DNA of 64,000 bases. It comes from Microtetraspora niveoalba (GTDB taxonomy: Bacteria; Actinomycetota; Actinomycetes; Streptosporangiales; Streptosporangiaceae). Positions 8,758 through 17,409 of the stretch are shown piece after piece. How positions within the stretch are numbered: position 1 is the stretch's first letter; every line of letters starts with the position of its first letter. The notes beneath the pieces were generated by a model. It was not told the origin of the DNA and did no database searches. It worked only from the letters and a program-made list of their open reading frames with translations. The position numbers and the translations under genes were made by a program. The stretch is from NCBI RefSeq assembly GCF_001570405.1, contig NZ_BBYM01000018.1, forward strand, positions 124,001 through 188,000. Reading direction: 5' to 3'.

Positions 8758-8771
8758 ACCAATCGCTTGGT
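8758..8771. promoter_or_regulatory. Second palindrome, one mismatch from KstR2 consensus
   Basis: ACCAATCGCTTGGT has arms ACCAA/TTGGT. Compared with the KstR2 motif AnCAAGnnCTTGnT it differs at one fixed position. It lies 12 bases after the KstR-like palindrome and 32 bases before the DUF1214 start, so it may be an additional operator; chance similarity is possible. Confidence 0.4.
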
Positions 8772-8803
8772 ACGAATCCCGTACCGCGGTCCGAGGGGGT
8801 TCG

Positions 8804-9982
8804 GTGGCCACGCAGTCATTCGCCCAGGCGATCGCCGAGGCCGAGCAGATCATCCGTTCGGCGCCCCACGCGCGCACCGAACAGGACCTGGCCGAGGGCC
8901 TCGACTACCTCGCCGGGAGCATCAAGGCCTCGCTGCACCTGGCGTGGGCCTACGAGCGCGACTTCCCGTTCTTCATCGCCTCCACCGGGCCGCACGCCAA
9001 GCTCGGCCTCGACAACCCGGACACCCTCTACTTCCACGCGTACATCCGGGACGACGCGGAGTACGTCGTCACCGGCCGCCGCGGCACCACCGCCGACCTC
9101 AGCTTCCAGGTGCTCAACGGCGACTACTCGCCCGCCCGGTCGCCCGACAGCCTCGCGGCCTTCGACGACCGCGCCATCGAGATCGCCCCGGACGGGACGT
9201 ACGAGCTGCGGTTCGGCCCGGCGGGGCAGGGGGCCGGGCCCAACCGCTTCACCCTCGGGCCCGGCTCGGCGATGCTCGTCGTACGCGAGGTCTTCGGCGA
9301 CTGGGAGAACGAGCGGCCCGGCGAGATCCGCGTCCACCGCGCCGACACGCTCGGCTCGGCTCCCCCGCCCCCGTCCGCGGAGAAGGCGGCCAGGCGCTAC
9401 GACATCGCCGGGCGGATCCTGCTCTCGCGGCTGCGCACGTTCCTCGCCTTCCCCGAGTGGCACTACCTCTCGCTGCCGGTCAACACGATGACGGAGCCGC
9501 GCCCCACCCCCGGCGGCCTGGCCACGCAGTACTCGTCGGTCGGCCACTACGACCTCGACGACGACCAGGTCATGGTGATCACCGTGCCCGCCGCCGCCCG
9601 CGCGGACGCGCCGTACCAGGGGTTCCAGCTCGGCACCATGTGGTACGTCTCGCTCGACTACATCAACCACCAGACGAGCCTCACCTCCGACCAGGCGCGG
9701 GTCGACCCCGACGGCATGATCCGCTACGTGGTCAGCGAGCGCGACCCCGGCCTGGCCAACTGGATCGAGCGCACCGGCCACCGGCGCGGCTACCTGCAGA
9801 TCCGCTGGCAACGGCTCGCCCGCGAGCTCAAACCGGAGGACGGCCCCGAGGTGGAGGTCATGCCGTTCGACGAGCTGCCGCGGCGGCTGCCCCACCACGA
9901 CCGGCAGCGGGTGAGCCCCCGCGAGTGGGCGGACCGCATCGCCGCGCGGCAGGTCGCCGTCGCCAAGCGGATGCTCGGCTGA
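8804..9982 (+). CDS. DUF1214 domain protein
   Basis: This 392-aa protein is of the DUF1214/DUF1254-related type: SIKASLHLAWAYERDFPFF near residue 45, YFHAYIRDDAEYVVTGRRG, LDYINHQTSLTSDQ and the C-terminal IERTGHRRGYLQIRWQR are conserved-looking blocks. No catalytic role is established for the family. The GTG start has GAGGGGG upstream. Its stop shares one base with the SDR start (TGATG), so the two are coupled. As I recall, M. tuberculosis carries a similar hypothetical gene (Rv3531c) next to an SDR and a sulfotransferase-like gene inside the KstR regulon, which is the same order as here. Confidence 0.8.
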   Translation: MATQSFAQAIAEAEQIIRSAPHARTEQDLAEGLDYLAGSIKASLHLAWAYERDFPFFIASTGPHAKLGLDNPDTLYFHAYIRDDAEYVVTGRRGTTADLSFQVLNGDYSPARSPDSLAAFDDRAIEIAPDGTYELRFGPAGQGAGPNRFTLGPGSAMLVVREVFGDWENERPGEIRVHRADTLGSAPPPPSAEKAARRYDIAGRILLSRLRTFLAFPEWHYLSLPVNTMTEPRPTPGGLATQYSSVGHYDLDDDQVMVITVPAAARADAPYQGFQLGTMWYVSLDYINHQTSLTSDQARVDPDGMIRYVVSERDPGLANWIERTGHRRGYLQIRWQRLARELKPEDGPEVEVMPFDELPRRLPHHDRQRVSPREWADRIAARQVAVAKRMLG

Positions 9983-10785
9983 TGCCGCGCGAGGAGGCGG
10001 GCCACCCGCTGCCGCTGGAGGGCAAGGCCGTCGTCGTCTCCGGCGTCGGGCCGGGCCTGGGCCGCGCGCTGGCCCTGCGGTGCGCGGGGGCCGGGGCGGA
10101 CGTGGTGCTGGCGGCGCGCACCGGGTCGCGGCTGTCCGAGGTGGCCGCGGAGGTCGCCGCGCTCGGCCGCCGCGCCCTCCCGGTGCCGACGGACATCACC
10201 GACGAGGCGTCCTGCGGGCGGCTGGCCGACGCCGCGATGGAGGCGTACGGCCGGGTGGACGGCCTGGTCAACAACGCCTTCGCGATCCCGCCCCTGGCCG
10301 ACCTCGCGACAGTGGACCTGGACGCGGTGCGCGCGGGCTTCGAGACGAACGTGCTCGCCGCGCTGCGGCTGACCCGGATCCTCACGCCCGCGCTCGCCGA
10401 GGGCGGCGGCTCCGTCGTGATGGTCAACTCGGCGGTGCTGCGGCACTCGCGGCGCACGTTCGGCGCGTACAAGATGGCGAAGACCGCCCTGCTCTCCCTC
10501 GCGCAGAGCCTCGCGACCGAGCTGGGGCCGCAGGGCGTGCGGGTCAACTCCATCGCGCCCGGATACATCTGGGCGGACAACCTGAAGTGGTACTTCGAGT
10601 TTCTCGCCCGCGAGCGCGGCGTCACCGCGCGGCAGGTGTACGACGAGACCGCCGCCACGACCGACCTGCTCCGCCTGCCGGAACCCGACGAGGTGGCCGA
10701 CGCGGCGGTGTTCCTGCTGTCCCCCCTCGCCCGGGCCGTCACCGGGCAGTGCCTCGACGTCAACTGCGGCGAGTGGCACCACTGA
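9982..10785 (+). CDS. Short-chain dehydrogenase/reductase
   Basis: This 267-aa classical SDR oxidises or reduces a hydroxyl/keto group with NAD(P). The Rossmann motif SGVGPGLGR is at 20-28, the NNAF structural motif at 97-100 (NNAG variant), the catalytic Ser at about 150 and YKMAK (Y163, K167) follows. The C-terminal region ends with TGQCLDVNCGEW, typical of the fold. It starts within the DUF1214 stop and is followed 16 bases later by the sulfotransferase-like gene. Closest remembered parallel is the SDR Rv3530c of the KstR regulon, a match by context, not by alignment. Confidence 0.9.
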   Translation: MPREEAGHPLPLEGKAVVVSGVGPGLGRALALRCAGAGADVVLAARTGSRLSEVAAEVAALGRRALPVPTDITDEASCGRLADAAMEAYGRVDGLVNNAFAIPPLADLATVDLDAVRAGFETNVLAALRLTRILTPALAEGGGSVVMVNSAVLRHSRRTFGAYKMAKTALLSLAQSLATELGPQGVRVNSIAPGYIWADNLKWYFEFLARERGVTARQVYDETAATTDLLRLPEPDEVADAAVFLLSPLARAVTGQCLDVNCGEWHH

Positions 10786-10801
10786 CCCCGGAGGGCTCCC
10801 G

Positions 10802-11938
10802 ATGACGACGAGACGCGACGGCGTCGGCACGGTCGAGGACCTGCACGCCTCGGCCCGCAAGATCACCGGCCTGGACGACTTCGGCGAGGACGCCTACCTC
10901 GACGGCCTCGCAGTGTTGCTCGACTCCTACACCGAGGAGGCGGCGCTCACCCCGGCGGGCGCCAGGGCGCAGCGGGCGCTCCTGCGCGGCGCGCTGGTCG
11001 CCCGGCTGCTGTCGGAGGAGGCGTGGCGGCGGCACCCGGAGCACGCGGACGTGCCCGTCGAACGGCCGATCTTCGTCACCGGCCTGCCCAGGACCGGGAC
11101 CACGGCGCTGCACCGGCTGCTCACCGCCGACCCCGCGCACCAGGGCCTCGAACTGTGGCTGGCCGAGGCGCCCCGGCCGCGCCCGGCGCGCGAGACGTGG
11201 GCGGACGACCCCGTCTTCCGGTCCATCCAGGCCGGCTACGAGCGGCACCACGTCGCGAACCCCGAGTTCATGGGCGTCCACTACATGTCGGCCGACACGG
11301 TCGAGGAGTGCTGGCAACTGCTGCGCCAGTCGATGCGGTCGGTCTCGTTCGAGTGCCTCGCCCACGTCCCGGCGTACTCGGCCTGGCTGGACGCGCAGGA
11401 CTGGACGCCGGCCTACCGGCGGCACCGGCGCAACCTCCAGCTCATCGGGCTGCACGACACCGGCCGGCGCTGGGTGCTGAAGAACCCCAGCCACCTGTTC
11501 GCCCTCGACGCGCTCCTCGCGGTGTATCCGGACGCGCTCGTCATCCAGACCCACCGCTCCCCGCGTACGGCGATGGCGTCCATGTGCAGCCTCGCCGCGC
11601 ACGCGAGCGCGGGCTGGTCGGAGGCGTTCACCGGGCCGGTGATCGGGCGGGACCAGCTCGCCCTGTGGAGCCGCGGCCTCGAACGTTTCCGCGCCGAACG
11701 CGCGCGGCACGACCCTGCGCGGTTCTTCGACGTCCACTACGACGACTTCGTGCGCGACCCCCTCGGCACGGTCGACGCGATCTACACCCACTTCGGACTG
11801 CCGCTCGCGGACGGGGCGCGGGCGGCGATGGGGCGGCTGCACGACGAGAGCCGCTCGGGCCCGCGCCGACCGGCGCACCGGTACACGCTGTCGGACTTCG
11901 GGCTGACCGGCGAGGAGGTCGACGCGCGGTTCCGGTGA
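10802..11938 (+). CDS. Sulfotransferase-family protein
   Basis: This 378-aa protein has the PAPS-dependent sulfotransferase P-loop GLPRTGTT (residues 94-101, 5'-phosphosulfate binding) and the 3'-phosphate-binding stretch VIQTHRSPRTAMASM further on. An RRWVLKNPSHLFALDALL segment lies between them. The ATG has GGAGG with good spacing. Members next to DUF1214 and SDR genes in mycobacteria are annotated as sulfotransferases but their substrate is unknown; in this setting it might act on a sterol- or lipid-derived alcohol. No PAPS synthesis genes are in the window. Confidence 0.85.
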   Translation: MTTRRDGVGTVEDLHASARKITGLDDFGEDAYLDGLAVLLDSYTEEAALTPAGARAQRALLRGALVARLLSEEAWRRHPEHADVPVERPIFVTGLPRTGTTALHRLLTADPAHQGLELWLAEAPRPRPARETWADDPVFRSIQAGYERHHVANPEFMGVHYMSADTVEECWQLLRQSMRSVSFECLAHVPAYSAWLDAQDWTPAYRRHRRNLQLIGLHDTGRRWVLKNPSHLFALDALLAVYPDALVIQTHRSPRTAMASMCSLAAHASAGWSEAFTGPVIGRDQLALWSRGLERFRAERARHDPARFFDVHYDDFVRDPLGTVDAIYTHFGLPLADGARAAMGRLHDESRSGPRRPAHRYTLSDFGLTGEEVDARFR

Positions 11939-12068
11939 CCGGGACGGCGGCGCGCGCGGGTACGGCCCGGCCGCCTAGCCTCCGCGTGGAAGAAGCTCTC
12001 CGGGCCCGCGCCGCCCCACCGCGGCGGAGGCCGGGCTCCGGGAGCGCCCGCCGCGCACGGAGGTGACC

Positions 12069-12593
12069 GTGACACGTTCGGAGTGGTCGGACCGCCGGGA
12101 GATCCACGAGGTCGTCCTGCGCTACTGCCGGGGCGTCGACCGCCTCGACTTCGACCTCGTCCGCTCGGCGTATCATCCGGACGCGATCGACCACCACACC
12201 GGCTTCGAGGGGTCCGTGGACGACTACCTCGCCTGGGTCGAGCCCAAGCTCCGGGCCCGGCGCGGCGGCACCATGCACATCCTGGGAAACCACCTCGTCG
12301 AGCTGCACGGCGACGAGGCGGTCGCGGAGACGTACGGCACCTCCGTGCACTGGGGCGAGCCCGCCGACGACGTGCGCGCGAACTTCACCAGCGGGGTGCG
12401 CTTCGTCGACCACATGACGTACCGGGACGGCCGCTGGGCCATCTCGGAGCGATGGGCGGTCCGGGAGTGGACCCGCTCGGAGGTCGGCCGGTTCGTGCCC
12501 AAGGAGGGCGACGGCCCGTCGGGGCGGCGGGACGAGCACGACCCCCTCATCCTGCTCCAGCGGCGCGTCTCGTCCGGGAAGGCGGGCTCGTGA
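12069..12593 (+). CDS. SnoaL-like / NTF2-fold protein
   Basis: This 174-aa SnoaL-4-type protein has the core REIHEVVLRYCRGVDRLDFD, then SAYHPDAIDHHTGFEG and a C-terminal DGRWAISERWAVREW. Such proteins serve as small dehydratases, isomerases or cyclases, often in sterol or aromatic catabolism. I set the start at the GTG at 12069 because GGAGG ends five bases before it; an in-frame GTG at 12063 overlaps that site. The stop overlaps the GTG of the LLM oxidoreductase gene. The 130 bases before it hold no gene, so it may have its own promoter. Confidence 0.85.
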   Translation: MTRSEWSDRREIHEVVLRYCRGVDRLDFDLVRSAYHPDAIDHHTGFEGSVDDYLAWVEPKLRARRGGTMHILGNHLVELHGDEAVAETYGTSVHWGEPADDVRANFTSGVRFVDHMTYRDGRWAISERWAVREWTRSEVGRFVPKEGDGPSGRRDEHDPLILLQRRVSSGKAGS

Positions 12594-13459
12594 AGGTCGG
12601 CATCAGCTCTCCCGTCGTCGCCCTCGCCGGAGACCGCCCCGAGTGGGAGCGGCACGCCGGGGTCGCCGAGCTGGTGCGGGTCGCCGAGGCGGCCGACCGG
12701 CTCGGGTTCGACTTCATGACCTGTGGCGAGCACGTGGCCGTGCCGCGCGGCATCGCCCGCGGCGAGCGCTTCTACGACCCGCTCGCCACGTTCTCGTTCC
12801 TCGCGGCGCGCACCGAGCGGCTGCGCTTCCTGCCGTACGTGCTGGTCCTGCCCTTCCACCACCCGCTCGAACTGGCCAAGCGGTACGGCACCCTCGACCA
12901 TCTCAGCGGGGGCCGTCTGGTCCTCGGGCTCGGCGTGGGGAACCTGCGCGAGGAGTTCGACCTGCTGGGCAAGCCCTTCGACGACCGGGGCCCGCGCTCC
13001 GACGACGCCCTGCGCGCGCTGCGCGCCGCCCTGTCCACCCGTGTCGCGTCGTACGACGGGCCGTACTACTCGTTCACGGACATGGTGATCGAGCCGCACG
13101 CCGCGCAGGCCCGGGTGCCGTTGTGGATCGGCGGCCACAGCGCCCGCGCGCTGCGCCGCGCCGTCACGCTGGGCGACGGCTGGGCCCCGGCGCCGCAGGC
13201 GTTCCGGGGACCGTCGCCGCGCCGGATGCGGGAGATGCTCGACTCGGTCGAGGCCCCGCCGGGGTTCGACGTCCTCTTCACGCCCGGGACGCGGCTCGAC
13301 CCCATCGGCCGGCCGGACGAGGTCGGCGAGCTGATCCGGACCGCCGAGGAGGCGGGGGGAACCCGGATCAACCTGACGGTCCGGCACGAGTCACTCGACC
13401 ACTACCTGGACCAGCTCGAGGCGTTCGCCTCGCTCGCGTTCCACGACCGGGCGGCCTGA
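12590..13459 (+). CDS. LLM-class (F420-dependent type) oxidoreductase
   Basis: This 289-aa luciferase-like TIM-barrel protein belongs to the bacterial LLM group that uses F420 or FMN. Family segments are LGFDFMTCGEHVAVP near residue 38, then FLAARTERLRFLPYVLVLPF, the signature LDHLSGGRLVLGLGVGN (102-118) and VPLWIGGHSARALRRA. The GTG start overlaps the SnoaL stop (GTGA), so the two are coupled. It ends the cluster; its last codons run into a 14-bp tandem repeat. Substrate unknown. Mycobacterial KstR regulons also contain an LLM-type gene (Rv3520c, from memory). Confidence 0.88.
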   Translation: MKVGISSPVVALAGDRPEWERHAGVAELVRVAEAADRLGFDFMTCGEHVAVPRGIARGERFYDPLATFSFLAARTERLRFLPYVLVLPFHHPLELAKRYGTLDHLSGGRLVLGLGVGNLREEFDLLGKPFDDRGPRSDDALRALRAALSTRVASYDGPYYSFTDMVIEPHAAQARVPLWIGGHSARALRRAVTLGDGWAPAPQAFRGPSPRRMREMLDSVEAPPGFDVLFTPGTRLDPIGRPDEVGELIRTAEEAGGTRINLTVRHESLDHYLDQLEAFASLAFHDRAA

Positions 13460-13530
13460 GGCGGGCGGTCTGAAGCGGGCGGTCTGAAGCGGGCGGTCTG
13501 AAGCGGGCGGTCTGAAGCGGGCGGTCTGAG
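13447..13530. repeat. 14-bp tandem repeat, about six units
   Basis: Five units of GCGGGCGGTCTGAA start at 13461 and are followed by diverged ends. A sixth, degenerate unit (13447-13460) forms the last codons and stop of the LLM oxidoreductase gene, so the array seems to have grown from the gene's own 3' end. Each unit carries a TGA. The rest of the gap to 13716 shows no gene. Confidence 0.9.
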
Positions 13531-13716
13531 CGGACTGCCGGGGCCTGAGGCGGACCGCCGCGCTCGGGGTGCCCGGCCCGCGACATGCCGGCATAGAGCG
13601 GGACCAGGACCGGCACCGGCCCCGGTGGGCGAAGCCCCGGCTGGACCGGCTTCGCCCACGGCGGCGCCTCCGGGGCGGGCTCGGGGCGTCGGGCCCCGCA
13701 CTCTATGATCCCGATC

Positions 13717-14067
13717 ATGTCTGCCGCGCCTCCCCGTCGATCCGCCCACCCAGAGCACGGCGATCCGCGAGGCGGGCGGCTGCTGCTGAGCCTGGCCTGG
13801 GCCTCCCTGGCGTTCCTGACGTTCGGCGTGGCCGTGCCGTTCCTGCTGGCCCACGCCGCGTACCGGCTGCGCAGCCGGGCGCAGGCGATCGCGGCGGCCG
13901 TCCACTGCGCCGTGTGGGCGCTCGTGCTCACCTTCCGCGCCACGCTCGCCGGAGTACCGACCGCCGACTGGCGCTGGTCCGTCGTGGCCGCCGTCTGGCT
14001 GTTCGGGCTCTGGGCCGGTGGGACGATCCACGTCATGGCGCTGCGCGACAACGTTTTCCGCCGCTGA
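13717..14067 (+). CDS. Small integral membrane protein of unknown function
   Basis: This 116-aa protein has three predicted membrane helices: LLLSLAWASLAFLTFGVAVP, then the AIAAAVHCAVWALVLTF region, and VVAAVWLFGLWAGGTIHVMA near the end. Short charged loops separate them and the tail is Arg-rich. No family was recognised. The start could be the ATG at 13717 (MSAAPPRR) or at 13705. It stands alone between the oxidoreductase cluster and a lipoprotein gene. Confidence 0.65.
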   Translation: MSAAPPRRSAHPEHGDPRGGRLLLSLAWASLAFLTFGVAVPFLLAHAAYRLRSRAQAIAAAVHCAVWALVLTFRATLAGVPTADWRWSVVAAVWLFGLWAGGTIHVMALRDNVFRR

Positions 14068-14157
14068 CGAACCCACCGAAGCCGCCGAAGCCGGCGGGCC
14101 GCGGACGCCCACGCACGGCCGATCACCATGACGCCGCGAACCTGAATAATTCCTGGC

Positions 14158-14991
14158 ATGTCTGAACATGGTGTACTACGAGGCTTCTTAGCGGGCTGTC
14201 TGGCCGTGACGGCGCTCTCCGGGTGCGCGGCGGTGCGGGACGCGCTGACGGACCCCGCGGTCCGGGACGTGCTGGCGGACCCCGCGGTGATCGACCCCAG
14301 CCGGCCCTTCCAGGGGTCGCCGTCGGAAAGCTACGCCGACGGGGCCGACGGCATCGTGATCCCCGAGGCCGCTCCTGTGGGGAGGTTTCCGGCCTCCGAC
14401 GTCGAGGACGCGTACCGGACCAGCAAGCGATTGCTGGTCGCCGCCCACCTCGACCGGCAGACATTGCTCGGCGGCGCGCCGGAGGCGTTCACCGCACTGC
14501 TCGATCGCCGGCAGCGCAAGCACTTCCTGAAGCACCTGGACAGCAAGGACCGGGACAAGGACACCCGCGGCTGGGTGACCAGCTTCGCGCCCGGCTCGGT
14601 GGATCTCGTCGGCGACGTGATCAAGGTGAAGTCCGGGATGTCCGCCGAAGCGGGCAAGGACGACCAGGGCAGGCCGGAGCTGTGGGTGAACTACACGTTC
14701 CGGGCGGTGTATCCGGTACGCCCCAAAGGGGCGGACGGTCCGGTGACCCGGGTGATGGCCTTCGTCAAGGCCCGGCACGAGTACTGGCGGAACGAACCGG
14801 ACGGCCCACTGCGACACTGGGACGGCGACAGCGTCGACATGTGGTCGGCCGGGACGGAGTGCCATTCCCCCGACGGATTCCTGCGCCCCGACTACGTCGG
14901 CCGGATGGATGCCGTCGCCACCTCGGACGCGTACGACGACCACGCACCGGCCCTGGAGAAGGACGAATGCGGGGTGGTCGGGGAGATCTGA
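14158..14991 (+). CDS. Secreted lipoprotein of unknown function
   Basis: This 277-aa protein has a signal peptide with lipobox LSGC (lipidated Cys at residue 22), so it should be anchored outside the membrane. The mature part contains LLDRRQRKHFLKHLDSKDRD followed by VTSFAPGSVDLVGDVIKVKS and a predicted beta-rich C-terminal half with WVNYTFRAVYPV. No catalytic motif was recognised. AT-rich bases just upstream (GAATAATTCC) may be a promoter; no clear SD is present, so it may be leaderless or weakly initiated. A strong terminator-like hairpin follows. Confidence 0.75.
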   Translation: MSEHGVLRGFLAGCLAVTALSGCAAVRDALTDPAVRDVLADPAVIDPSRPFQGSPSESYADGADGIVIPEAAPVGRFPASDVEDAYRTSKRLLVAAHLDRQTLLGGAPEAFTALLDRRQRKHFLKHLDSKDRDKDTRGWVTSFAPGSVDLVGDVIKVKSGMSAEAGKDDQGRPELWVNYTFRAVYPVRPKGADGPVTRVMAFVKARHEYWRNEPDGPLRHWDGDSVDMWSAGTECHSPDGFLRPDYVGRMDAVATSDAYDDHAPALEKDECGVVGEI

Positions 14992-15071
14992 CCCGCTGAG
15001 CGCGGCGTGAAGGTCCTCTCCGGGACCCGCCCGCCGGAGCCCGTCCAGATCGCGGCACCCCGGACAGCGGG

Positions 15072-15104
15072 GCGGGCCCCGGCGTCAGTGCCGCCGGGGC
15101 CCGC
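15072..15104. terminator. Strong hairpin between convergent genes
   Basis: GCGGGCCCCGGCG and its exact complement CGCCGGGGCCCGC form a 13-bp stem with a 7-base loop. It lies between the convergent lipoprotein and M4 protease genes and can serve both. There is no U-tract, as usual in high-GC actinomycetes. Confidence 0.75.
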
Positions 15105-15136
15105 TGGAGGGTGTCGCGAGAGTCACGACCTCCGGA

Positions 15137-17326
15137 TCACGGAGCGTCGTAGCCCAGGGTGTACGAGCCGCTGCCGCTGTACGCGTAGACGCGGTAGCGG
15201 TAGTAGCCGGAGGTGCCGTTGTAGGTGAGGGTCTCGTCCGGGCCGGCCGAGGTGCCGCTGGCCACGGTCGACCAGAGGCCGAGGCTGTTCCGCTTCTGCA
15301 GGTACAGGTCGAAGTCGGTGCCGTTCGGGCCGTCCAGGCAGGCCGTGTGCGTGCCGGACGTCGTGACCTGGAAGCCGGACGTGCCGGGCTGGTACGCGTT
15401 GCTTCCCGAGCTGAGCGTGCCGGTGGCGGTGTGCTGCTTGCCGCTACAGGTACCGCCGCCGCTGCCCACGGTCAGGGTGAAGGTGGCGGTGTGGGTGGCC
15501 GAGCCGCCGGCGCCGGTCACGGTGATCGGGTAGGCGCCGGACGGGGTGGACGCCGACGTCGAGACCGTCATGGTCGACGAGCTGCCCGAGGTCACCGACG
15601 ACGGGTTGAACGAGGCGGTCGCGCCGGTCGGCAGGCCGGAGGCGGAGAGGGTGACCCCCTGCGCCGTGCCCGACGTGGTCTGCGTCGCGACCGTGGCGGT
15701 CGCCTGCTGGCCCGCCTGGACCGTCGCCGAGGCGGGGTTGAGCGTCACGGAGAAGTCGTTCCCGCTGGTGTTGCAGGTGGTGGGCTCATTGGCGGCCGCC
15801 GGCACGTTCACCGCGTTCCACGCCGCCTTGGTCGCGTTGTACTCGGCGCAGGATCCGGGGAAGAGCTGGATCGCGGCCTCGAGGGACGCCTTGCGGACCA
15901 GCGAGTGCGTCCAGGTGGAGGTCTTGCGGTTCAGCGCGCCCATGAAGACCTTGCCGGCCTTCTGGATGCCGATCCCCGTGACGGTGGAGCTGTTGCAGGT
16001 CGGGCTGACCGGGTTGCCGTTGGTCGGGTTCGAGCCCTCGGCCAGCAGGTAGAACCAGTGGTTCTGGATGCCCGCGCCGGCGTGGACCTCCATGGGAGGC
16101 ACGGACGACGAGTAGCAGTCGGGGTTGCCGGAGATGAGGGACGGCTTGTGCATGTACCTGATCGGGCCGCTGCCGACGAGGTTGACCCCCTCGCCCACCG
16201 TGTAGTCCGGGGTGTCGAGGCCGGCGGGCTCGTTGGCGTAGTGCTCGGTCAGGGCGCCGAAGATGTCGCCGGTGGACTCGTTGAGTATGCCCTTCTCGTT
16301 GCTGCCGGTGGAGCCGCCGGGGGTGGTCTGGAAGATCGCGTGGCCGAACTCGTGGGCCACGACGTCGATCGGCGTGGCCTGGCGCTTGTTGTCCTGGGAG
16401 TGGCCGAAGTTGGTGTAGCTGCCGTTCCAGTACGCGTTGACGTCGTTGAGACCCACCCGGGCGGGGAAGCCGCCGCCGGTGCCGTTGATGCCGTTGCGGT
16501 CCAGCCAGTCGCGCAGCATGTCCCATTCCTTGCCGACGGCGAAGAGCGCGTCGACGCAGGCGGTCTCCAGGTCGGTGCCGGAGCCGCTGCCCCAGGAGTC
16601 GCTGCTCTTGGTGTACGTCGTGCCGTTCTGGCCGCCGCAGCGGATGCCGGACCGGCCCGGGTCCTCCATCGAGTACGTGGTCGTCGTCGGCGGGTTCGGC
16701 GCCTTGGTGCCGATCGTGACCGGGTTGCCGTTGTAGTAGCTGTTGCCCTGGCCGTCGACGACCTCGTCGGACTTCTCCACGACCTCGCCGGTCAACGCGT
16801 CGACGAAGACGTGCATCTTGCTCTCGCGGCCGTTGTTCGTCCCTTCCGCGACGACCTCGTACGCCAGCCGGCCCGTGCCCTCGGCGATCACGGTCAGGCG
16901 GGGGGTCGAGGTGCCGGTGGCCTCGGTCACCTGCGCGCGGGCGACCTCGGCGGCCTTCTCGGCGGAGATCTTCGGGGTGATGCCGACGTTGAGCACCTTC
17001 TCCTGGGCGACGGACGTGCTCAGCACGCCGCCCTTGGCGTCGGTGACCACGACGAAGTCTCCCCCGTACACCGGCAGACCGCTGTAGGTGCGGGTGTAGG
17101 AGACGTAGTTGAGGCCGCCCTGCCCCTCGACGACCTTGTCGCGCTGGAAGGCGTCCTTCGCCGAGGCGTACAGGGCGGGCGGCTTGGCGTCGACCAGGCG
17201 GTCGGCGCCGCGGGCGGCCTGGGCCGGGTCGGCGGCGGGACTGGCGCCCGCCGCCGTGGTCGGAGACAGGCCGACGAGTAGTCCCGCGGCCGTGGTGACG
17301 AGCGCGAACGCGGCAATGCGTTTCAC
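15137..17326 (-). CDS. Secreted M4 (thermolysin-like) metalloprotease with Ig-like and PPC tail
   Basis: This 729-aa zinc protease is exported through a signal peptide (VKRIAAFALV to the SPTTAAGA region). Order: signal, FTP/PepSY propeptide (about residues 40-200), M4 catalytic domain with HEFGH at 325-329 and the third ligand Glu in NESTGD at 350, M4 C-terminal domain, an Ig-like beta domain rich in Thr/Ser (about 525-620), and a C-terminal bacterial prepeptidase (PPC) domain ending YSGSGSYTLGYDAP. It degrades extracellular protein. The GTG start has AAGGAG upstream; an in-frame start 15 codons earlier lacks support. An inverted repeat at 17410-17423 lies in its promoter. Confidence 0.95.
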   Translation of the reverse strand: MKRIAAFALVTTAAGLLVGLSPTTAAGASPAADPAQAARGADRLVDAKPPALYASAKDAFQRDKVVEGQGGLNYVSYTRTYSGLPVYGGDFVVVTDAKGGVLSTSVAQEKVLNVGITPKISAEKAAEVARAQVTEATGTSTPRLTVIAEGTGRLAYEVVAEGTNNGRESKMHVFVDALTGEVVEKSDEVVDGQGNSYYNGNPVTIGTKAPNPPTTTTYSMEDPGRSGIRCGGQNGTTYTKSSDSWGSGSGTDLETACVDALFAVGKEWDMLRDWLDRNGINGTGGGFPARVGLNDVNAYWNGSYTNFGHSQDNKRQATPIDVVAHEFGHAIFQTTPGGSTGSNEKGILNESTGDIFGALTEHYANEPAGLDTPDYTVGEGVNLVGSGPIRYMHKPSLISGNPDCYSSSVPPMEVHAGAGIQNHWFYLLAEGSNPTNGNPVSPTCNSSTVTGIGIQKAGKVFMGALNRKTSTWTHSLVRKASLEAAIQLFPGSCAEYNATKAAWNAVNVPAAANEPTTCNTSGNDFSVTLNPASATVQAGQQATATVATQTTSGTAQGVTLSASGLPTGATASFNPSSVTSGSSSTMTVSTSASTPSGAYPITVTGAGGSATHTATFTLTVGSGGGTCSGKQHTATGTLSSGSNAYQPGTSGFQVTTSGTHTACLDGPNGTDFDLYLQKRNSLGLWSTVASGTSAGPDETLTYNGTSGYYRYRVYAYSGSGSYTLGYDAP

Positions 17327-17409
17327 ACGACGCTCCTTCTGTTCGTGACGCGTTTGGGGGAGATGCGTCACTGGGGGGTGAACGAGACGAGCGAAGTTTG
17401 ACTCGAATC

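Noticed and set aside
13447-13530. Tandem repeats considered as a CRISPR array
   Set aside because: Units are directly adjacent with no spacers; the same applies at 39262-39349.
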